A DNA stretch of 64,000 nt from Astropecten irregularis (GCA_963971285.1 OZ020244.1:4402001-4466000), one strand, 5' to 3'. Positions 13,901-22,478 are shown, counted from the first letter of the stretch. The notes: generated by a model not told the origin, from the sequence alone. A program made the numbers and translations.

Positions 13901-16900
13901 GAACAAGGGTTATGATCATCGCAACTAGTAATTCAATTCTTAGAGGAACCCCTTTTCTGTAAAAGGTCATCAGTGGAATTCTTTCCTTTCTCTTTTGGGG
14001 CCGTCCATAAAGTACGTACGCACGAAGGGGGGGAGGGGGGGTTGTTACCGATGCGTACGCCATGCGTACAGGGGGGGAGGGGGGGGGTCTTGCCAATGCG
14101 TACCGTACGCAAACGAAAAATTTGCATAGCATTATTGCGCGAAAAAAGAGGTAAAAAACGTGAAAAAAGCACCGGGATTGTTTTGTTTTTTCCTTTTTTT
14201 TCTTAAATCCATCTGTAAATGTACAAAAACCTGTTTAACTTTAGTCGTTCATTTCAGAATTTTTAAGTGACGTCCCAATAACGGTACCGGCCCGGATTAT
14301 GGTGACATTTGAATGATGCTAAAGCAAGGGACCACGAGAAGTGAAAAACCTAATGTGGAATGCGTATGCGTACAGGGGGGGAGGGGGGGTTGGGACCACT
14401 GCGTACGCCATGCGTACAGAGGGGGAGGGGGGGTCAAAAAAGTCGGCATTTCGTGCGTACGTACTTTATGGACGGCCCCTTTCTGCATTTTACTGACAAA
14501 CGTGATTAAAGGTACAGTGTAACATCATACTTTGGTAAGAAACCAAAACAGAAATGATCACAGATTTACGTATAACAGGGTATGAAGATGGTGGTGGTAG
14601 AAACATATCGTTACAATTTTACCGCCAGATATGGTTAATTTATCCAGCAATTGGTAAAACAACGAAAAGACTATACTGTGGCCATTTTTCACGATTTTCT
14701 TAAAAAAGTGGCCACCGTATGGGACTGAAAAATTTCACAGATGACTGTGACTGTATATCTTCCTTGATATTTTTGCCCATGAATCTGCATTTCTTTGCCA
14801 AAAACCAAAGTATGATACTAAGATACTACCTTTAAATTGCTTTAAATGCTTCAACCATGACTAGCATAACATCATGAACATGTTCAACCAACTCCGCACA
14901 TACAAGAATGTCCATTGGTGCAGTAGCAGTACTACTTCCGGCATAGTTTCAATTTGGCGGCGACAATTTTCCTACCTTCCGTTTCTCTTATTGCTTCTCA
15001 AGTCAAAAATATTCCATCAAAACAAACATACATGTAGTTCCATTAACTTGAACTTGCTTCTGAACACAAAATGAAGTCACTTTTAAAAAAATGTTTGCCT
15101 TTTTATCGGCAAAAAAGGCTCACGTTCGTAATTGACATCTGCAAATTATGCAAATCACTGCGACATTTTTGGCAAGATGTTCTAACAAAAACATGTCAAT
15201 CTTTAATTGGTACCCGGTACGACGATAATTACACAATCACGAATGAGCAATCCAAGGGGAACCAGTGCTTTTTCAGACGACTTTAACTACACGTGCAAAA
15301 TTTCAGTAATTTCAAGTGTCACGTGACGGCAGCGTCCACCAATAGCATTGGTGATATTAGTTTAGGTTCAGGAAAGGGCCGACGTAAAGAGTAAAAAATG
15401 AAACATTTTCATAAAAATTGTCTTCCCTCTAAAAAATGGTCCACACAGTTCCACTGTTATCATAAATTAATAAAGTTCGACAATAAAAGTACAAATCAAC
15501 TCCATAAAATAATGTGGTTCTCCCTCATAAAATACAGGTTAATAGCCCCTACTGATTTAAACATGGTAAATCTTTCAACAAACTCGGTGGGCGTGATGAC
15601 AGCCAGCAAACAAGTGGTTGCCAAAAGTTTCAGGGCAGACGAACATTTGATAGAGAAACAAAATTGCATCTAGGTAAGTTTCCCTCCTTTTGCCCTTGTG
15701 GTTAAAGTACTTAAACCGCCAAGAAAATGTTGTACGTTCTATGTGACCGAGGACATATCTGAAAGGTACCAAATCAACTAACTTTCACTTTGACTTCAAT
15801 TGGAGCATTTTAAAGGTACTATCATTATCATACTTCTGGTACTGGTAGCATACCGAAACAGAAATGTTCACAGATTTACGCATAACTTATTACGGGGAAT
15901 AACGATGATGATGGTAGAAACCTGCCTGAATTGCTGTATTTATCCACAAAAGAGTAAAACCAGTGACCACAATTATATTGATCTTTTAAAAATCAAAAAT
16001 GAAAGAGAAAAGACTTAAAGGTAGTATCATACTATCAAAACAGAAATGTTCACAGATTTACATAGGCCTATAACTTACAGGGTATGAAGATGGTGGTGGT
16101 AAAAAACATACCGTTAAAATCTTTCCGCCTGAAACGGTGTATTTATCCAGCAATTGACTGAAAATAGACTGAACAACGACTGAAAATCTTTTTGATATTT
16201 TAAAAGATCAAAAATAAAAGAGAAAAGACTTAAGAAAAACTGTGGCCGTTTTTCACTGTTTTCTCAAAAAGTGGGTAACATATGGGACTGAAATTTTCAC
16301 AAGACTGTTACTGTATCTTCCTTGATATTTTCTGTATTTCTTTGACAAAAACCAAAGTATGATATTACCTTCAATAACCATGCAGTACCAACTACCATTA
16401 TTGTTTAGTCAGTGGTGTCGGAACTATAGCTGCGACCAAAGTTCCCATACACTACAGTACAAGTCAAGGCTGTAGTATTTTCAGTATTCTTGCAAGCAAG
16501 CAGCAACAGGTGTTTCCCATGTGTGTATCTGAAACTTTCTAGGCATATTGCCTGGGGGGCTAATCATGCCCACATGGTGAAGTAATTTGAAAACAACCCA
16601 GAATGCACCAGGCTGTAACCTTCACAGTTTGATGCCAGTCATTGGATCCTTTCCAAGAGAATTATGCAATTACATCTTTCTTATACATTTGTATTGGATT
16701 TCGACTTGTAATGATGCTATAGGGCACACATATCCCACTGTTCAACATGAGGCCATATACACTGCACAGTGTGCACTGTGCACATACAGGACCACACAGA
16801 TCAATGACTGCACATATATGCTACAATGTAGGCCTACAAAGTATCAATTTATTTAACAACATGATAAAGGCATTTCCCTTGCTTAAATTGCTTTCAATAC

Positions 16901-19900
16901 CCGGGGCCAATTTCATAAAACTGTTAAGCACACAAATTTGCTTAGCACAAAAATGTCTCGCCCAATAAAACAAACCACCATTGAAAATTCCAATTGATAT
17001 TCATGGTCAGCGAACAACAGCCAAAGAACAATCACAAGAGATACACAACACATGGACATTTGGTTGTTAACCCTGTTTTTATTAAGACAGAAATGTCATG
17101 CTTAGCAAATTGTTGTGCTTAACAGTTTTATGAAATTGGCCCCTGATTTGTTCAACACCCAGTCCTCAAGAACACCACAACTGGAAAATATTTTCTTGTC
17201 ATTCAATTTTATACCATTTTATCAAAAGCACTCAGTCTTTTGAATTTCCAAAAAATGAATTATTTTCTTCATTTAATTATAAAAAGCTTTCACTCTTTTA
17301 AATTTTCAAAAAAAAAAATTCTTGTATTTATTTAATACATTTATCAAAGCTTTCATTCTTTTGATTTTCTCCCCCAGAAATGATTCTTAATTCAATCTAG
17401 GCGCCTACTTGACTACTTGTATTTACTGTTCTTACTGCACACATATATTTTTGAAAGATATCTTAATTATGTATGTTATTGAGTGTGGTAATTTTCCTGA
17501 CAATGTTTTACACAATGTTAGTATACAAGGTGTCGAGAACTATTATATGAAAATTAAACTGTTTATCACTTCAAGATTCGGATATGTGATACAGCCATGT
17601 CTTGGCTTTCAACATGAATTTGAGCAAAATTGGACTGAAATTGAGGGAAACAACTAGAAGACTGAATTACCCAACCTCAAAACCCAATTATCATCATTCT
17701 TTCAATACACATTATGTGTGTATTGACCACTTATTCTGGAATACTGCAAATTTGTTTTTAAAGAGTACTCTTACAATTGGTCATATTTTCGCCAATTTCA
17801 GCCCAAATATGCTTAAAGTATACATGGTGATAGCCAAGACATGTTTGTATCATATTATTCATATAACTGAATCTTGAAGTGATAAACAGTTTAATTTTAA
17901 CATAATGGTTCCCAACAGAGTTGTTTTTTGGGGGACACGCTATGATCCAGTCCCCATGTGGAGACTGTGGTAATGTGTGGTATAAGCAGCTCTTATCTTG
18001 TATGGTGGTAAGGCTGGGCTAGGCGTTTTTGTACATCATGTATAAATTCATACTCATTGACTTAGGCCTACAGTTACACCATGGAGGATGGTCACACTTA
18101 CAGGTTACTGAAAAATATAGAAAATGTTTGTTGAAATGCGTGGTTTCATGGCTTCTGACTGCCAAACGAACAAAGATAATTGACTATTGGGGTCACAACC
18201 AACGTAGGGCTGGATAGCTCAGTTGGTAGAGCACCTGTACGGTATTCAGGAGGTCGAGGTTCGAATTCCGCTCCAGTCAATTTTTCTTTGTTCACTTTTC
18301 AATGACTTTAAATTCAGTCAGTTTCCCTTAGAGTGGTTATTTGATGATTAAAATAAAGATTCAACGACTAGTTCAAATTACAGTCACAGATGCCCATAAA
18401 AAAAGAAGAAATGCATGAATAATGCAAATTACAGTGCCAGAACACTTCGTGTTTGTTTGTTTGTTTAGAAACTTTCATGATCAACTCCTTATGGATCAAC
18501 TTTCCTTGACTTGTGTAAGTCCTTGCAACCCTTTTGGCCTTGCCTCTTGAAATGAATATTTTTTTCTGCATTGGTATTTTCTTAAAACATATGGGGCACA
18601 AGGCAACACGACAATGCATCTAAGTTCATTACATTTTGGATGAAAATGACATTTAAGCAACTACACAACCTTCGAAGTGTATTAAAAGAAAGGCAGCCCC
18701 CCATCACAGGCCCCGCCCCCATCAAGATTCACTTTTTACTTGAGATAAAGTACTGTACACAAGCATGACTTTGTGCATAACCTGCAAATGGCCTGTAGGA
18801 CCTATGTGGGCTATTTGCTAGATAATGGAGTTTTAACCATAAACCCTTCACACAATAGTGCTGCGCACTTGCGCTAAAAATAGCACCGAAACTCAGACAA
18901 ACATTGCAACCGGCCACATGCAAACGTGTGATGAGTGGGGGTATGTGTGCGCGTGCATGCATGGTGTGACGTTATTAGTGCGGAACGCTATTCAAGAGCT
19001 TGTTTACCAGTCTCCACATGGGGACTGGATCATAAACCACGCATTACCACACCAACCACACTGTGGTCTATTGTAGTATTCAGGATACTACACTTACCAC
19101 AGGAAAAACCATGTGTGGTAATTCTGTGGTGTGCATGTGGATTCTACCTCCATGGCTGGGGTTAATTTTAGATGACCCTTCATTTCTAGAAGTAGGTTAG
19201 GGCATGGTAAGGGTTAATCACACACAAATTTGAACATGATGAAATCTCATCAAAACATGATCTATTCAACATATCACTCCAGTAAAATTACAACTTGTAA
19301 CGATTGCAAATTCAAAATCAAGCATCCAAAGCCATTGCCAAAAGAATGCGAACTTTTTAACAAATTGCCCTACATACATATTGAAAAGAAACGAAAAGAA
19401 TTCCACTGACGGCCATCACTTGTGCACAAACCTATGGGACCAACAGAGGGCGCTTTGTTCAAAATGGCTACCACTGCATTCGTTTTCGAAGTGTATAATT
19501 GTAGGTAAAAACCCCCTGAAAATCTCACTTTTTAGATAAGCTACACCAGTTTTCACTCTTGAGATTGAAGTTGATCATTTTATTCATGACTTGCATCAAA
19601 TAAGTTAACTCTTGGAGGAAATAACCCTGTTTCCGTCATGGCCGTCAGTGAAATTCTTTCCAAAGAGGGAATCCAATCTGACCTACGTAGACATAAAACC
19701 TTTGGAAAGTTTCCCATACACAAACAACAAAATAAAACCATGTTAACATTCTTTTACGGTGACGTCCCATGTGGGCCATTCCACGGTAACGTAAGTTACC
19801 TGTTATGTGACTTTGACCTATTCCTTGATCAATCATTCTTGAAAGACTCCAATTTAAAAATGTTTTATTGGAATCAGCAAGTATACCAATTTATGGTTCC

Positions 19901-21259
19901 TTGAAATGCATGTAAATATGCAAAAAGAGGAAAAATATGTGATAAAGATATTCCTAAACAGTGGCAATGCCCATGTACACTTTGACAATCTACTTTAAAG
20001 GCAGCGTACAGGATTTGCAAAAAATGGTAAATTATTGAGTTTGAGACAGAAAATTGACTCAACAGTTCGTAAACAGTGCAAACAGTCACCATGGGAAATC
20101 TTGGTTCATCAGATGCTGGGTTTTTCAAGGAAATCAAGATTTAGTGTCTAATAATAAAAAGATTGTTCGTCCGAACGATTTAGTAGCATTTTGAAAGCGT
20201 GGTGTAACCCTGAAGTATTGGGGGGGGGGGGGGAGATTATTTCGTCCATATTTCTGCTATCCAGATGAACAAAGCGTAAAAAGGTGCATGAAACAACGTC
20301 TGTAAGGAAGTTTAAGACCTTCTCTTCTGTTTAAGTACCAAATTCAGCCAAAACGCACAACTTTGCAAATCCTATATGCTCCCTTCTTTAAAGTTAACCA
20401 GTGAAAACTGGGAAGCATTTACTTTAAAAATTAGCCCTATAATTCTTCAATTCAGTCCCATATAGTTTGTGCACATGGTGTAAAATGTTGTCAAACGTGT
20501 ACATGGAAATCTGTGTTTTTATCATTCTTACACTTTAAAGCTGAAACAAAGATAAAACGTCACACAGGCAACTTTCACAGTCAACTTTGGAAGCAACCAA
20601 CTACATAACAAGCACAAGGAAATACTTGCTGGCATAAATGAGTCAGTTTTAGCTTTTCCTACCTCCATGGTTTTACTTTTAGGGATAAGATTGACCAACC
20701 ATAAAACATATCTGAAAACAACTGACAGGGGCCATGAAAAATCTAAACTCTGTTAATCTCCTATACTTTTGTACACAGCCTGTGAGGGAAAAAAACATTG
20801 AAATTCAAAACAAAACAAATCTGAAATCGGATAAAAATCTGAGAAATCTCATTCCTGTTTCTAACAGTTTCACTCTTTCCAAGAAAATGATCTGAAAATT
20901 TAAAGATGCTGAATGTTATTTTGGGAAGAATTCCACTGATGGCCATCACTTGTGCACAAACCTATGAGACCGACAGAGCATGGAGGTAGACAGAGAAAAC
21001 TGGCTATCGAGTATCGATGTATTCAAAGTGTATCATTGTAGGTAAAAAAAACCCTGAAAATCTCACTTTTCAGATACCCGTACCCAAAGTTCATTATTAC
21101 TTGCATCCAATAAGTATAACTCTTGGAGGAAATAATCCTTTTTCTGTAATGGCCGTCAGTGGAATTCTTTCCCTATAGATGAAACTCAAAAAACTTACCA
21201 TTTGCTGTAGTAGCAAAAACCACCACACAGGTCAAAACTTGAAGAACTTGGTGCAGCAT
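1764..21259 (-). CDS. FBLN1: Fibulin-1-like extracellular matrix gene, N-terminal part
   Basis: Fibulins are secreted, calcium-binding matrix glycoproteins that associate with basement membranes and elastic fibres. Exons seen (5' to 3', minus strand): 21199-21259, 12813-13081, 11112-11250, 7733-7867, 5248-5379, 1764-1901; these give 291 codons, with compatible phases throughout. Order of modules: signal peptide; anaphylatoxin-like modules with CC pairs (PICCNNG, RSCCVQEL, TCCECCELG, RECCMRAS); then three six-cysteine EGF-like modules, each on its own phase 1-1 exon. This order (anaphylatoxin then EGF) is the fibulin-1/fibulin-2 architecture, and the CC-x-CC-x-LG motif resembles fibulin-1 RCCHCCLLG. 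Remaining EGF modules and the fibulin C-terminal module lie left of the window. Paralogue identity (1 versus 2) is not certain. Confidence 0.88.
1950..3033. mobile_element. hAT-like non-autonomous transposon
   Basis: Ends are a perfect 15-bp inverted repeat, TAGGGCTGTGCATTC. It is flanked by an exact 8-bp direct repeat AGCAGTAT (1942-1949 and 3034-3041), the hAT target-site size. Interior carries inverted TACCCGGGTACTCG-type motifs but no transposase frame. It landed in the 5' part of the SINE-containing unit, 40 bp from fibulin exon 6. Confidence 0.88.
3042..3466. repeat. SINE fragments, both orientations
   Basis: Contains an inverted tRNA-like head piece (CTCTACCAACTGAGCCATC, 3118-3136) and a forward box B with tail (GGTTCGAATCCCGCTCC, 3309-3325, then TTTTCTTTGTTCAC). 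Broken and rearranged relative to 18100-18360. Confidence 0.75.
3467..3940 (+). repeat. SINE-containing unit, ~332 bp, with the start of a tandem second unit
   Basis: Unit begins TTTGAGTGATCCCC, passes ATGGCTTCTGA, a tRNA-like head (GGGCTGGATAGCTCAG at 3633) with box B GGTTCGAATCCCGCTCC, then TCAGTTTCCCTTGTGG. At 3799 the unit starts again (TTTGAGCAATCCCCC) and runs to ATGGCTTCTGACTGCC near 3900, so the element can expand in tandem. Confidence 0.75.
4200..4562. mobile_element. TTAA-A MITE copy
   Basis: Left end TTAAAGGTAGTATTATACC, right end TATGATATTACCTTATAA; interior includes AAGATGGTGCTGGTAGAAAG and a CATGAATCTGCATTTCTTTG block typical of the family. Diverged copy without coding capacity. 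Confidence 0.75.
4563..5247. other. Fibulin intron, mostly unassigned
   Basis: A loose inverted pair (TATAGTGGGTATTTTGTCATC near 4610 and GATGAAAATATACCCATTAT near 4729) suggests one more fold-back MITE of ~150 bp. From about 4800 to 5170 I see only AT-rich unique-looking sequence. Confidence 0.4.
5248..5379 (-). CDS. FBLN1: Fibulin-like exon 5, EGF-like module 2
   Basis: Encodes RQEINDNPCEDSPCEQRC, IPNGSAYQCACIEGY and RLQANGYTCQ. The cysteine pattern C-x4-C-x3-C-x8-C-x-C-x12-C is EGF-like. The acceptor must be TTCAACAG, because the nearer GACAG would put a stop in frame. Donor CAAG|GTATGT. Confidence 0.93.
5466..6170. mobile_element. MITE with TATCGTCAACGTTTTCACGA ends
   Basis: About 30-bp inverted ends (left ATCGTCAACATTTTCACC, right GTTCGTGAAAACGTTGACGATA). 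A second palindrome at ~5655-5945 contains inverted CGAACTGACGAATCG and TGGCATTCAGGGTTTTG arms. Related to the element at 51475-52143. Confidence 0.8.
6341..7217. repeat. 60-bp tandem array, fibulin intron
   Basis: About 14.5 units of the same 60-bp repeat that fills 39260-40798. Minus-strand core is CCTTTGAG-RAAGATCCTGCTAGGAT-YGAAA. Units at 6510-6870 form three copies of a 120-bp two-unit block (one unit carries AGCAGGGTC, the next AGCAAGATC), so the array has higher-order structure. Open frames here are repeat by-products. Confidence 0.92.
7240..7425. repeat. Dispersed repeat shared with 26310-26460
   Basis: Common blocks AACTTGGACTT, GAGGAAACTCCAATCT and GGAAATCAGCTGAT...GAGGAAAAGTT occur in the same order in both places. 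Family not recognised. Confidence 0.55.
7517..7670 (+). repeat. tRNA-Thr-like SINE head
   Basis: AGCTCGGTGGCCTAGCGGTA gives a good box A and GGTTCGAATCC a perfect box B. The sequence can be drawn as a tRNA: acceptor GCTCGG/CTGAGC, T arm GTGGG/CCCAC, and an anticodon-loop AGT suggesting Thr. Mismatches in the D stem and an 8-nt anticodon loop argue for a derived SINE head or pseudogene rather than a working tRNA. The tail (7600-7670) has no known match. Confidence 0.6.
7733..7867 (-). CDS. FBLN1: Fibulin-like exon 4, EGF-like module 1
   Basis: Encodes RNECSLAQDSNVQLCSMKC, VNLINSYACECADGF and YLASDKKTCIR; six cysteines in C-x10-C-x3-C-x8-C-x-C-x12-C order, an EGF-like fold. Phase 1-1 exon. Its acceptor (ACCTTTAATAG) coincides with the end of a TTAA-flanked MITE. 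Confidence 0.93.
7871..8213. mobile_element. TTAA-B MITE abutting fibulin exon 4
   Basis: TTAAAGGTATAATACATG begins 4 bp from the exon end. It continues through CTTTGTCTGATCCAACATG and CACCATCTTCATATCC to TTTGGGTAT, where a hAT-like insert interrupts it. The minus-strand acceptor tract of exon 4 is this terminus. Confidence 0.85.
8214..8480. mobile_element. hAT-like MITE in the TTAA-B copy
   Basis: Starts CAGGGGTTGAATTTCAG and ends ATTTCGAGCCCTG; interior has repeated ACTAGAC motifs in both orientations. A clean 8-bp target duplication is not visible. The remaining MITE end (TACTCTACCTTTGAG) follows at 8481. Confidence 0.6.
8496..9474. other. Fibulin intron, no recognised feature
   Basis: AT-rich, no exon-like frame with domain similarity, no clear terminal repeats. 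Confidence 0.5.
9475..9836. mobile_element. TTAA-A MITE copy
   Basis: Left end TTTAAAGGTAGTATCATAC, right end TGTACTACCTTTAA; interior ATTTACGTATAACTTACAG and CCTGAAATGCTGTATATATC. Confidence 0.8.
9837..10440. repeat. SINE-containing unit split by a GC-rich palindrome
   Basis: TTTGAGTGATCCCCCATG (10035) to ATGGCTTCTGACTGCC (10133) is the 5' part of the SINE unit; its remainder TTGACTATTAGGGACACC resumes at 10312 and ends near TCCAGTCAATTTGTC. Between them (10168-10310) is the palindrome listed next. The G/T-rich TGGTGGTGGGGTGGTGTGG at 9874 is a short simple repeat. Confidence 0.7.
10164..10312. mobile_element. Palindromic CG-rich MITE inside a SINE unit
   Basis: Arms GGAGACTTTTGGAGAGTCGG and its complement CCGACTCTCCAAAAGTCTCC surround alternating CGCG stretches (GTGCGCGCACGCGCGCGC). 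Same family at 11310-11525, 51160-51275 and 52537-52590. The alternating purine-pyrimidine core could adopt Z-DNA. Confidence 0.8.
10727..11024. mobile_element. Two GGGTCGATTTCACCAAA-type MITEs back to back
   Basis: First copy 10731-10870, second 10871-11024. Shared blocks: GATTTCACCAAA, TTATCCTTCGT, ATCATAGGGCT, ATGCATCATAAGTCCT. The family recurs at 35798-35932, 41500-41650 and 62425-63107. Confidence 0.7.
11112..11250 (-). CDS. FBLN1: Fibulin-like exon 3, anaphylatoxin module
   Basis: Encodes TCCECCELGMKAYWESARAP, CEGTDLGTECDFAF and RECCMRASGAND. Six cysteines in the CC...C...C...CC pattern of an anaphylatoxin-like domain. Acceptor TTTGCTAG, donor A|GTGAGT, leaving one base so the next exons are phase 1. 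Confidence 0.92.
11310..11525. mobile_element. Palindromic CG-rich MITE, diverged copy
   Basis: GAGACTTTTGGAGCTGGGTCTTC on the left, CCGGTTCTCCAAAGTCTCCC on the right, with an internal second start near 11390 (GACTTCAAGGAGAAGTCTTC). Lies 60 bp upstream of fibulin exon 3 on the minus strand. Confidence 0.7.
11936..12235. mobile_element. Fold-back element with TTTTGATTAAA motifs
   Basis: GGCGCCCTCTTTTGATTAAA (11966) is matched in inverse by TTTAATCAAAAGAGGGCG (12188). Outer sequences ACAGTAATCCGAATGTAAGT and GTATTCTGATTTAATACTG are only partly complementary. Confidence 0.5.
12236..12580. other. Fibulin intron, no recognised feature
   Basis: Contains a TTTCTTTGTTTTTC run; no gene signal seen. 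Confidence 0.4.
12595..12780. mobile_element. hAT-like MITE relative (ATCTGAAATC family)
   Basis: Carries CTCCTATACTTTTGTGCACAG and repeated ATCTGAAATC with a CACCCCTG end. Similar sequence at 20735-20855 and 46583-46765. Just downstream of fibulin exon 2 on the gene strand. Confidence 0.5.
12813..13081 (-). CDS. FBLN1: Fibulin-like exon 2, anaphylatoxin modules
   Basis: Acceptor TTGACTGTAG; encodes VRLQHSIPICCNNGTTHANR, SQDVEDLIHCRTIMRSCCVQ and GMCIKGLDY...GCASVEK, stopping in phase 0 at AAG|GTAACA. The spacing of CC, single C and CC follows the anaphylatoxin-like domains of fibulin-1 (ACCADG...CRMVQEQCC). Confidence 0.9.
13090..13996. other. Fibulin intron 1, left part, no recognised feature
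   Basis: Includes short inverted TAGACCG/CGGTCTA motifs around 13530-13620, possibly another MITE remnant. No exon signal. Confidence 0.4.
13997..14479. mobile_element. G-rich MITE with GGGGCCGTCCATAAAGTACG ends
   Basis: Inverted ends GGGGCCGTCCATAAAGTACG and CGTACTTTATGGACGGCCCC. Interior repeats of GCGTACGCCATGCGTACA followed by G7AG7 tracts occur four times, so each half also carries inverted copies. Plus strand G-tracts could form G-quadruplexes. Confidence 0.85.
14506..14836. mobile_element. TTAA-A MITE copy
   Basis: TTAAAGGTACAGTGTAACATC to AAGATACTACCTTTAA; the 5' end looks like a blend of the A and B subfamilies. Confidence 0.75.
14837..15806. other. Fibulin intron 1, no recognised feature
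   Basis: Several short open frames but none with family similarity. Two CACGTG-type sites (15290 and 15322) are seen. Confidence 0.4.
15809..16372. mobile_element. Two TTAA-A MITEs in tandem
   Basis: A truncated copy (15809-16015, TTTTAAAGGTACTATCATTA) ends in AAAGACTTAAAGG and runs straight into a second copy (16016-16372) starting TTAAAGGTAGTATCATACTA. The second one ends TATGATATTACCTTC. Confidence 0.75.
16373..16895. other. Fibulin intron 1, no recognised feature
   Basis: Holds a short GTGCACTGTGCAC palindrome near 16767. No gene signal. Confidence 0.4.
16901..17146. mobile_element. GGCCAATTTCATAAAACTG palindromic MITE
   Basis: Ends GGGGCCAATTTCATAAAACTG and CAGTTTTATGAAATTGGCCCC are inverse copies. 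Interior has TGGTCAGCGAACAACAGCC and AAGACAGAAATGTCATGC. Same family at 30725-31110, 32824-33068, 36541-36781 and 44737-44987. Confidence 0.85.
17195..17385. repeat. Three degenerate ~63-bp tandem repeats
   Basis: TTATCAAAAGC...CTCTTTTGAATTTTC-type units occur at about 17219, 17278 and 17340; AT-rich. Confidence 0.5.
17550..17900. mobile_element. MITE with ~50-bp inverted ends
   Basis: Left AAATTAAACTGTTTATCACT then CAAGATTCGGATATG; right end TGAATCTTGAAGTGATAAAC AGTTTAATTTT in inverse. No coding capacity. Confidence 0.8.
17930..18012. repeat. GTGTGGTAAT family repeat
   Basis: CAGTCCCCATGTGGAGACTG then TGGTAATGTGTGGTATAAGC. Longer relatives at 18985-19165 (which shows both arms), 32403-32560 and 36497-36540. 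Confidence 0.55.
18133..18345 (+). repeat. SINE with best-preserved tRNA-like head
   Basis: Head 18208-18279: GGCTGGA pairs with TCCAGTC as a 7-bp acceptor stem; GCTC/GAGC forms the D stem; box B GGTTCGAATTCCGC. The anticodon stem has one mismatch, so a functional tRNA is unlikely. 5' part ATGGCTTCTGACTGCC and tail TTTTTCTTTGTTCACTTTTC are shared with the other copies. Confidence 0.85.
18346..18984. other. Fibulin intron 1, no recognised feature
   Basis: Mixed sequence with short open frames on both strands; none resembles a known family. Confidence 0.4.
18985..19165. mobile_element. TGTGGTAA-type palindromic MITE
   Basis: CGCTATTCAAGAGCTTGTTTACC through CAGTCTCCACATGGGGACTG and on to ACCACAGGAAAAACCATG. 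The CAGTCTCCACATGG and TGTGGTA blocks are reused at 32403-32560. Confidence 0.6.
19394..19662. mobile_element. MITE with ATTCCACTGACGGCCAT ends
   Basis: Left GAATTCCACTGACGGCCATC, right CATGGCCGTCAGTGAAATTC. Interior CACTTGTGCACAAACCTATG. A second copy lies at 20929-21171. Confidence 0.85.
19996..20393. mobile_element. MITE with TTTAAAGGCAGCGTACAGG ends
   Basis: Left TTTAAAGGCAGCGTACAGGA TTTGCAAA, right TTTGCAAATCCTATATGCTC then CTTCTTTAAA, flanked by TTTAAA. Contains a 14-nt G run at 20221-20234. Confidence 0.75.
20729..20860. mobile_element. Relative of the 12595-12780 element
   Basis: Shared blocks AATCTCCTATACTTTTGT, CACAGCC and CTGAGAAATCTCATTCCTG. Confidence 0.5.
20929..21171. mobile_element. 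MITE with ATTCCACTGACGGCCAT ends, beside fibulin exon 1
   Basis: GAATTCCACTGATGGCCATC to ATGGCCGTCAGTGGAATTC. It ends 27 bp from the exon 1 donor, so most of the start of intron 1 is this element. Confidence 0.85.
21199..21259 (-). CDS. FBLN1: Fibulin-like exon 1, signal peptide
   Basis: ATG at 21257-21259 opens MLHQVLQVLTCVVVFATTAN, a classic hydrophobic secretion signal, ending at AATG|GTAAGT with one base of a split Ala codon. I see no other in-frame ATG with a better signal close upstream. A 240-bp MITE ends 27 bp beyond the donor. Confidence 0.82.
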
Positions 21260-22000
21260 CTCCAGTTTGAGTAATCCAAATTCCAAACAAAAAGTGCTTA
21301 AATCCAAAAAGATACACGAAGAAGTCTTCAGATTATGTTGTTCACAAATCCCACTACTGCAACCAATCAAACCAATTCAACTAGCACTGTAGCAGTATCC
21401 AGCAATATTCTAAACAACAGCAGAATCACAAACTAGAACACGGATGGTACTTGATGATAATGTTGAAAAACAAACATCAGTAGCTGTAAATGTGGTCATA
21501 AAACAGGATAGAGATTACAACCATGTCTTCTAAAGTCACTCACACCACTTCAATGCCCACAGTATGGTCAGTGAACACTTGTGTACCCAACCTTCAATGG
21601 TGTTCAGTCACTGCTGTTACCCTTATCAAACACCTTTCCATGCAGCTTAACAGCTACATGTACATGTACATGTGCATCACCCCAAGAGCTATGTCCTAAG
21701 TTGTAACTGTAGGTCCTATTTCCTAATTACATGACCCTCCAGGGTGTACCATATATGCCTGCTGGTCCAATCATAACCCTGTTTCTTGCTCTGTGAACAA
21801 ACATTCCAGGGGTGGGGATATCACAAGGGGGTGTGTTTACATTGAAATCTGGTTCTGCCAGCTGGTCACAGCTCAAATAAAGACTCATGCATGGATATAA
21901 AGACCTAGTACATTGGAGACACTGGAGCAACTTGTAAAGAAAAGACTGTTGCATTCTTAGCATTGTTTAGAAAGGGATTAAGGATTGAGTTAGCACATAG
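21260..22000. other. Presumed 5' UTR and promoter side of the fibulin-like gene
   Basis: Upstream of the start codon on the minus strand. Sequence looks unique. No convincing TATA box at a useful distance, and no CpG-rich island. A short TACATG repeat (ACATGTACATGTACATGTGC, 21657-21676) is the only simple structure. Confidence 0.35.
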
Positions 22001-22054
22001 CTTTGGTTAGCACAAGCTGAAATCTTACAGTTGTGCATAAACCATTGTTAGATG

Positions 22055-22415
22055 GTGATAGTTGCTTAAGCACAAAATTTGCTTAAGCATGAAAAGTCTT
22101 TCTTGATCAAACAGGATTGCCAACAACTGTATTTGACTTGTATTCGGCTATTGTTTGCTGAGCATAACATTCACAAGCAGTTTTGGCTGGCATACTGATT
22201 TAAGTTTCCAAGGATTTGACAAAATTTGCTTAGGCATGAAAAGTCTTCCTTGATCATACAGGTTTACCAACCAAATGTTGATGTGATGTTTACTGCATTT
22301 GACTTGTATTTGGTCATTGTTTGCTGAGCATAACATTCACAAGGAGTTGGCTGGCATACTGATTTTATCTACCAACGTTTTTGGTGCATAAGCATATTTT
22401 GGTGCATAATCACAT
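22055..22415. mobile_element. Two head-to-tail copies of the GCTTAAGCACAAAATTTGC MITE
   Basis: Blocks GCATGAAAAGTC, CTTGATCA-ACAGG, TGCTGAGCATAACATTCACAA and GGCTGGCATACTGATTT occur twice (from 22064 and from 22209). Single copies at 26551-26810 and 32553-32815. Confidence 0.75.
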
Positions 22416-22427
22416 TGGTCCCTGGAG

Positions 22428-22478
22428 CCTCTGAGAAAGATCCTGCTAGGATTGAAATGTCAAGCCTCGGTTACTCAA
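22428..22478 (+). repeat. Single isolated unit of the 60-bp repeat core
   Basis: CTCTGAGAAAGATCCTGCTA then GGATTGAAATGTCAAGCC on the plus strand, the same core as the arrays at 6341 and 39260 but alone. Confidence 0.7.

Noticed and set aside
18208..18279. Functional tRNA gene
   Set aside because: The head belongs to a SINE present many times here; the anticodon stem has a mismatch and there is no Pol III T-run immediately after.
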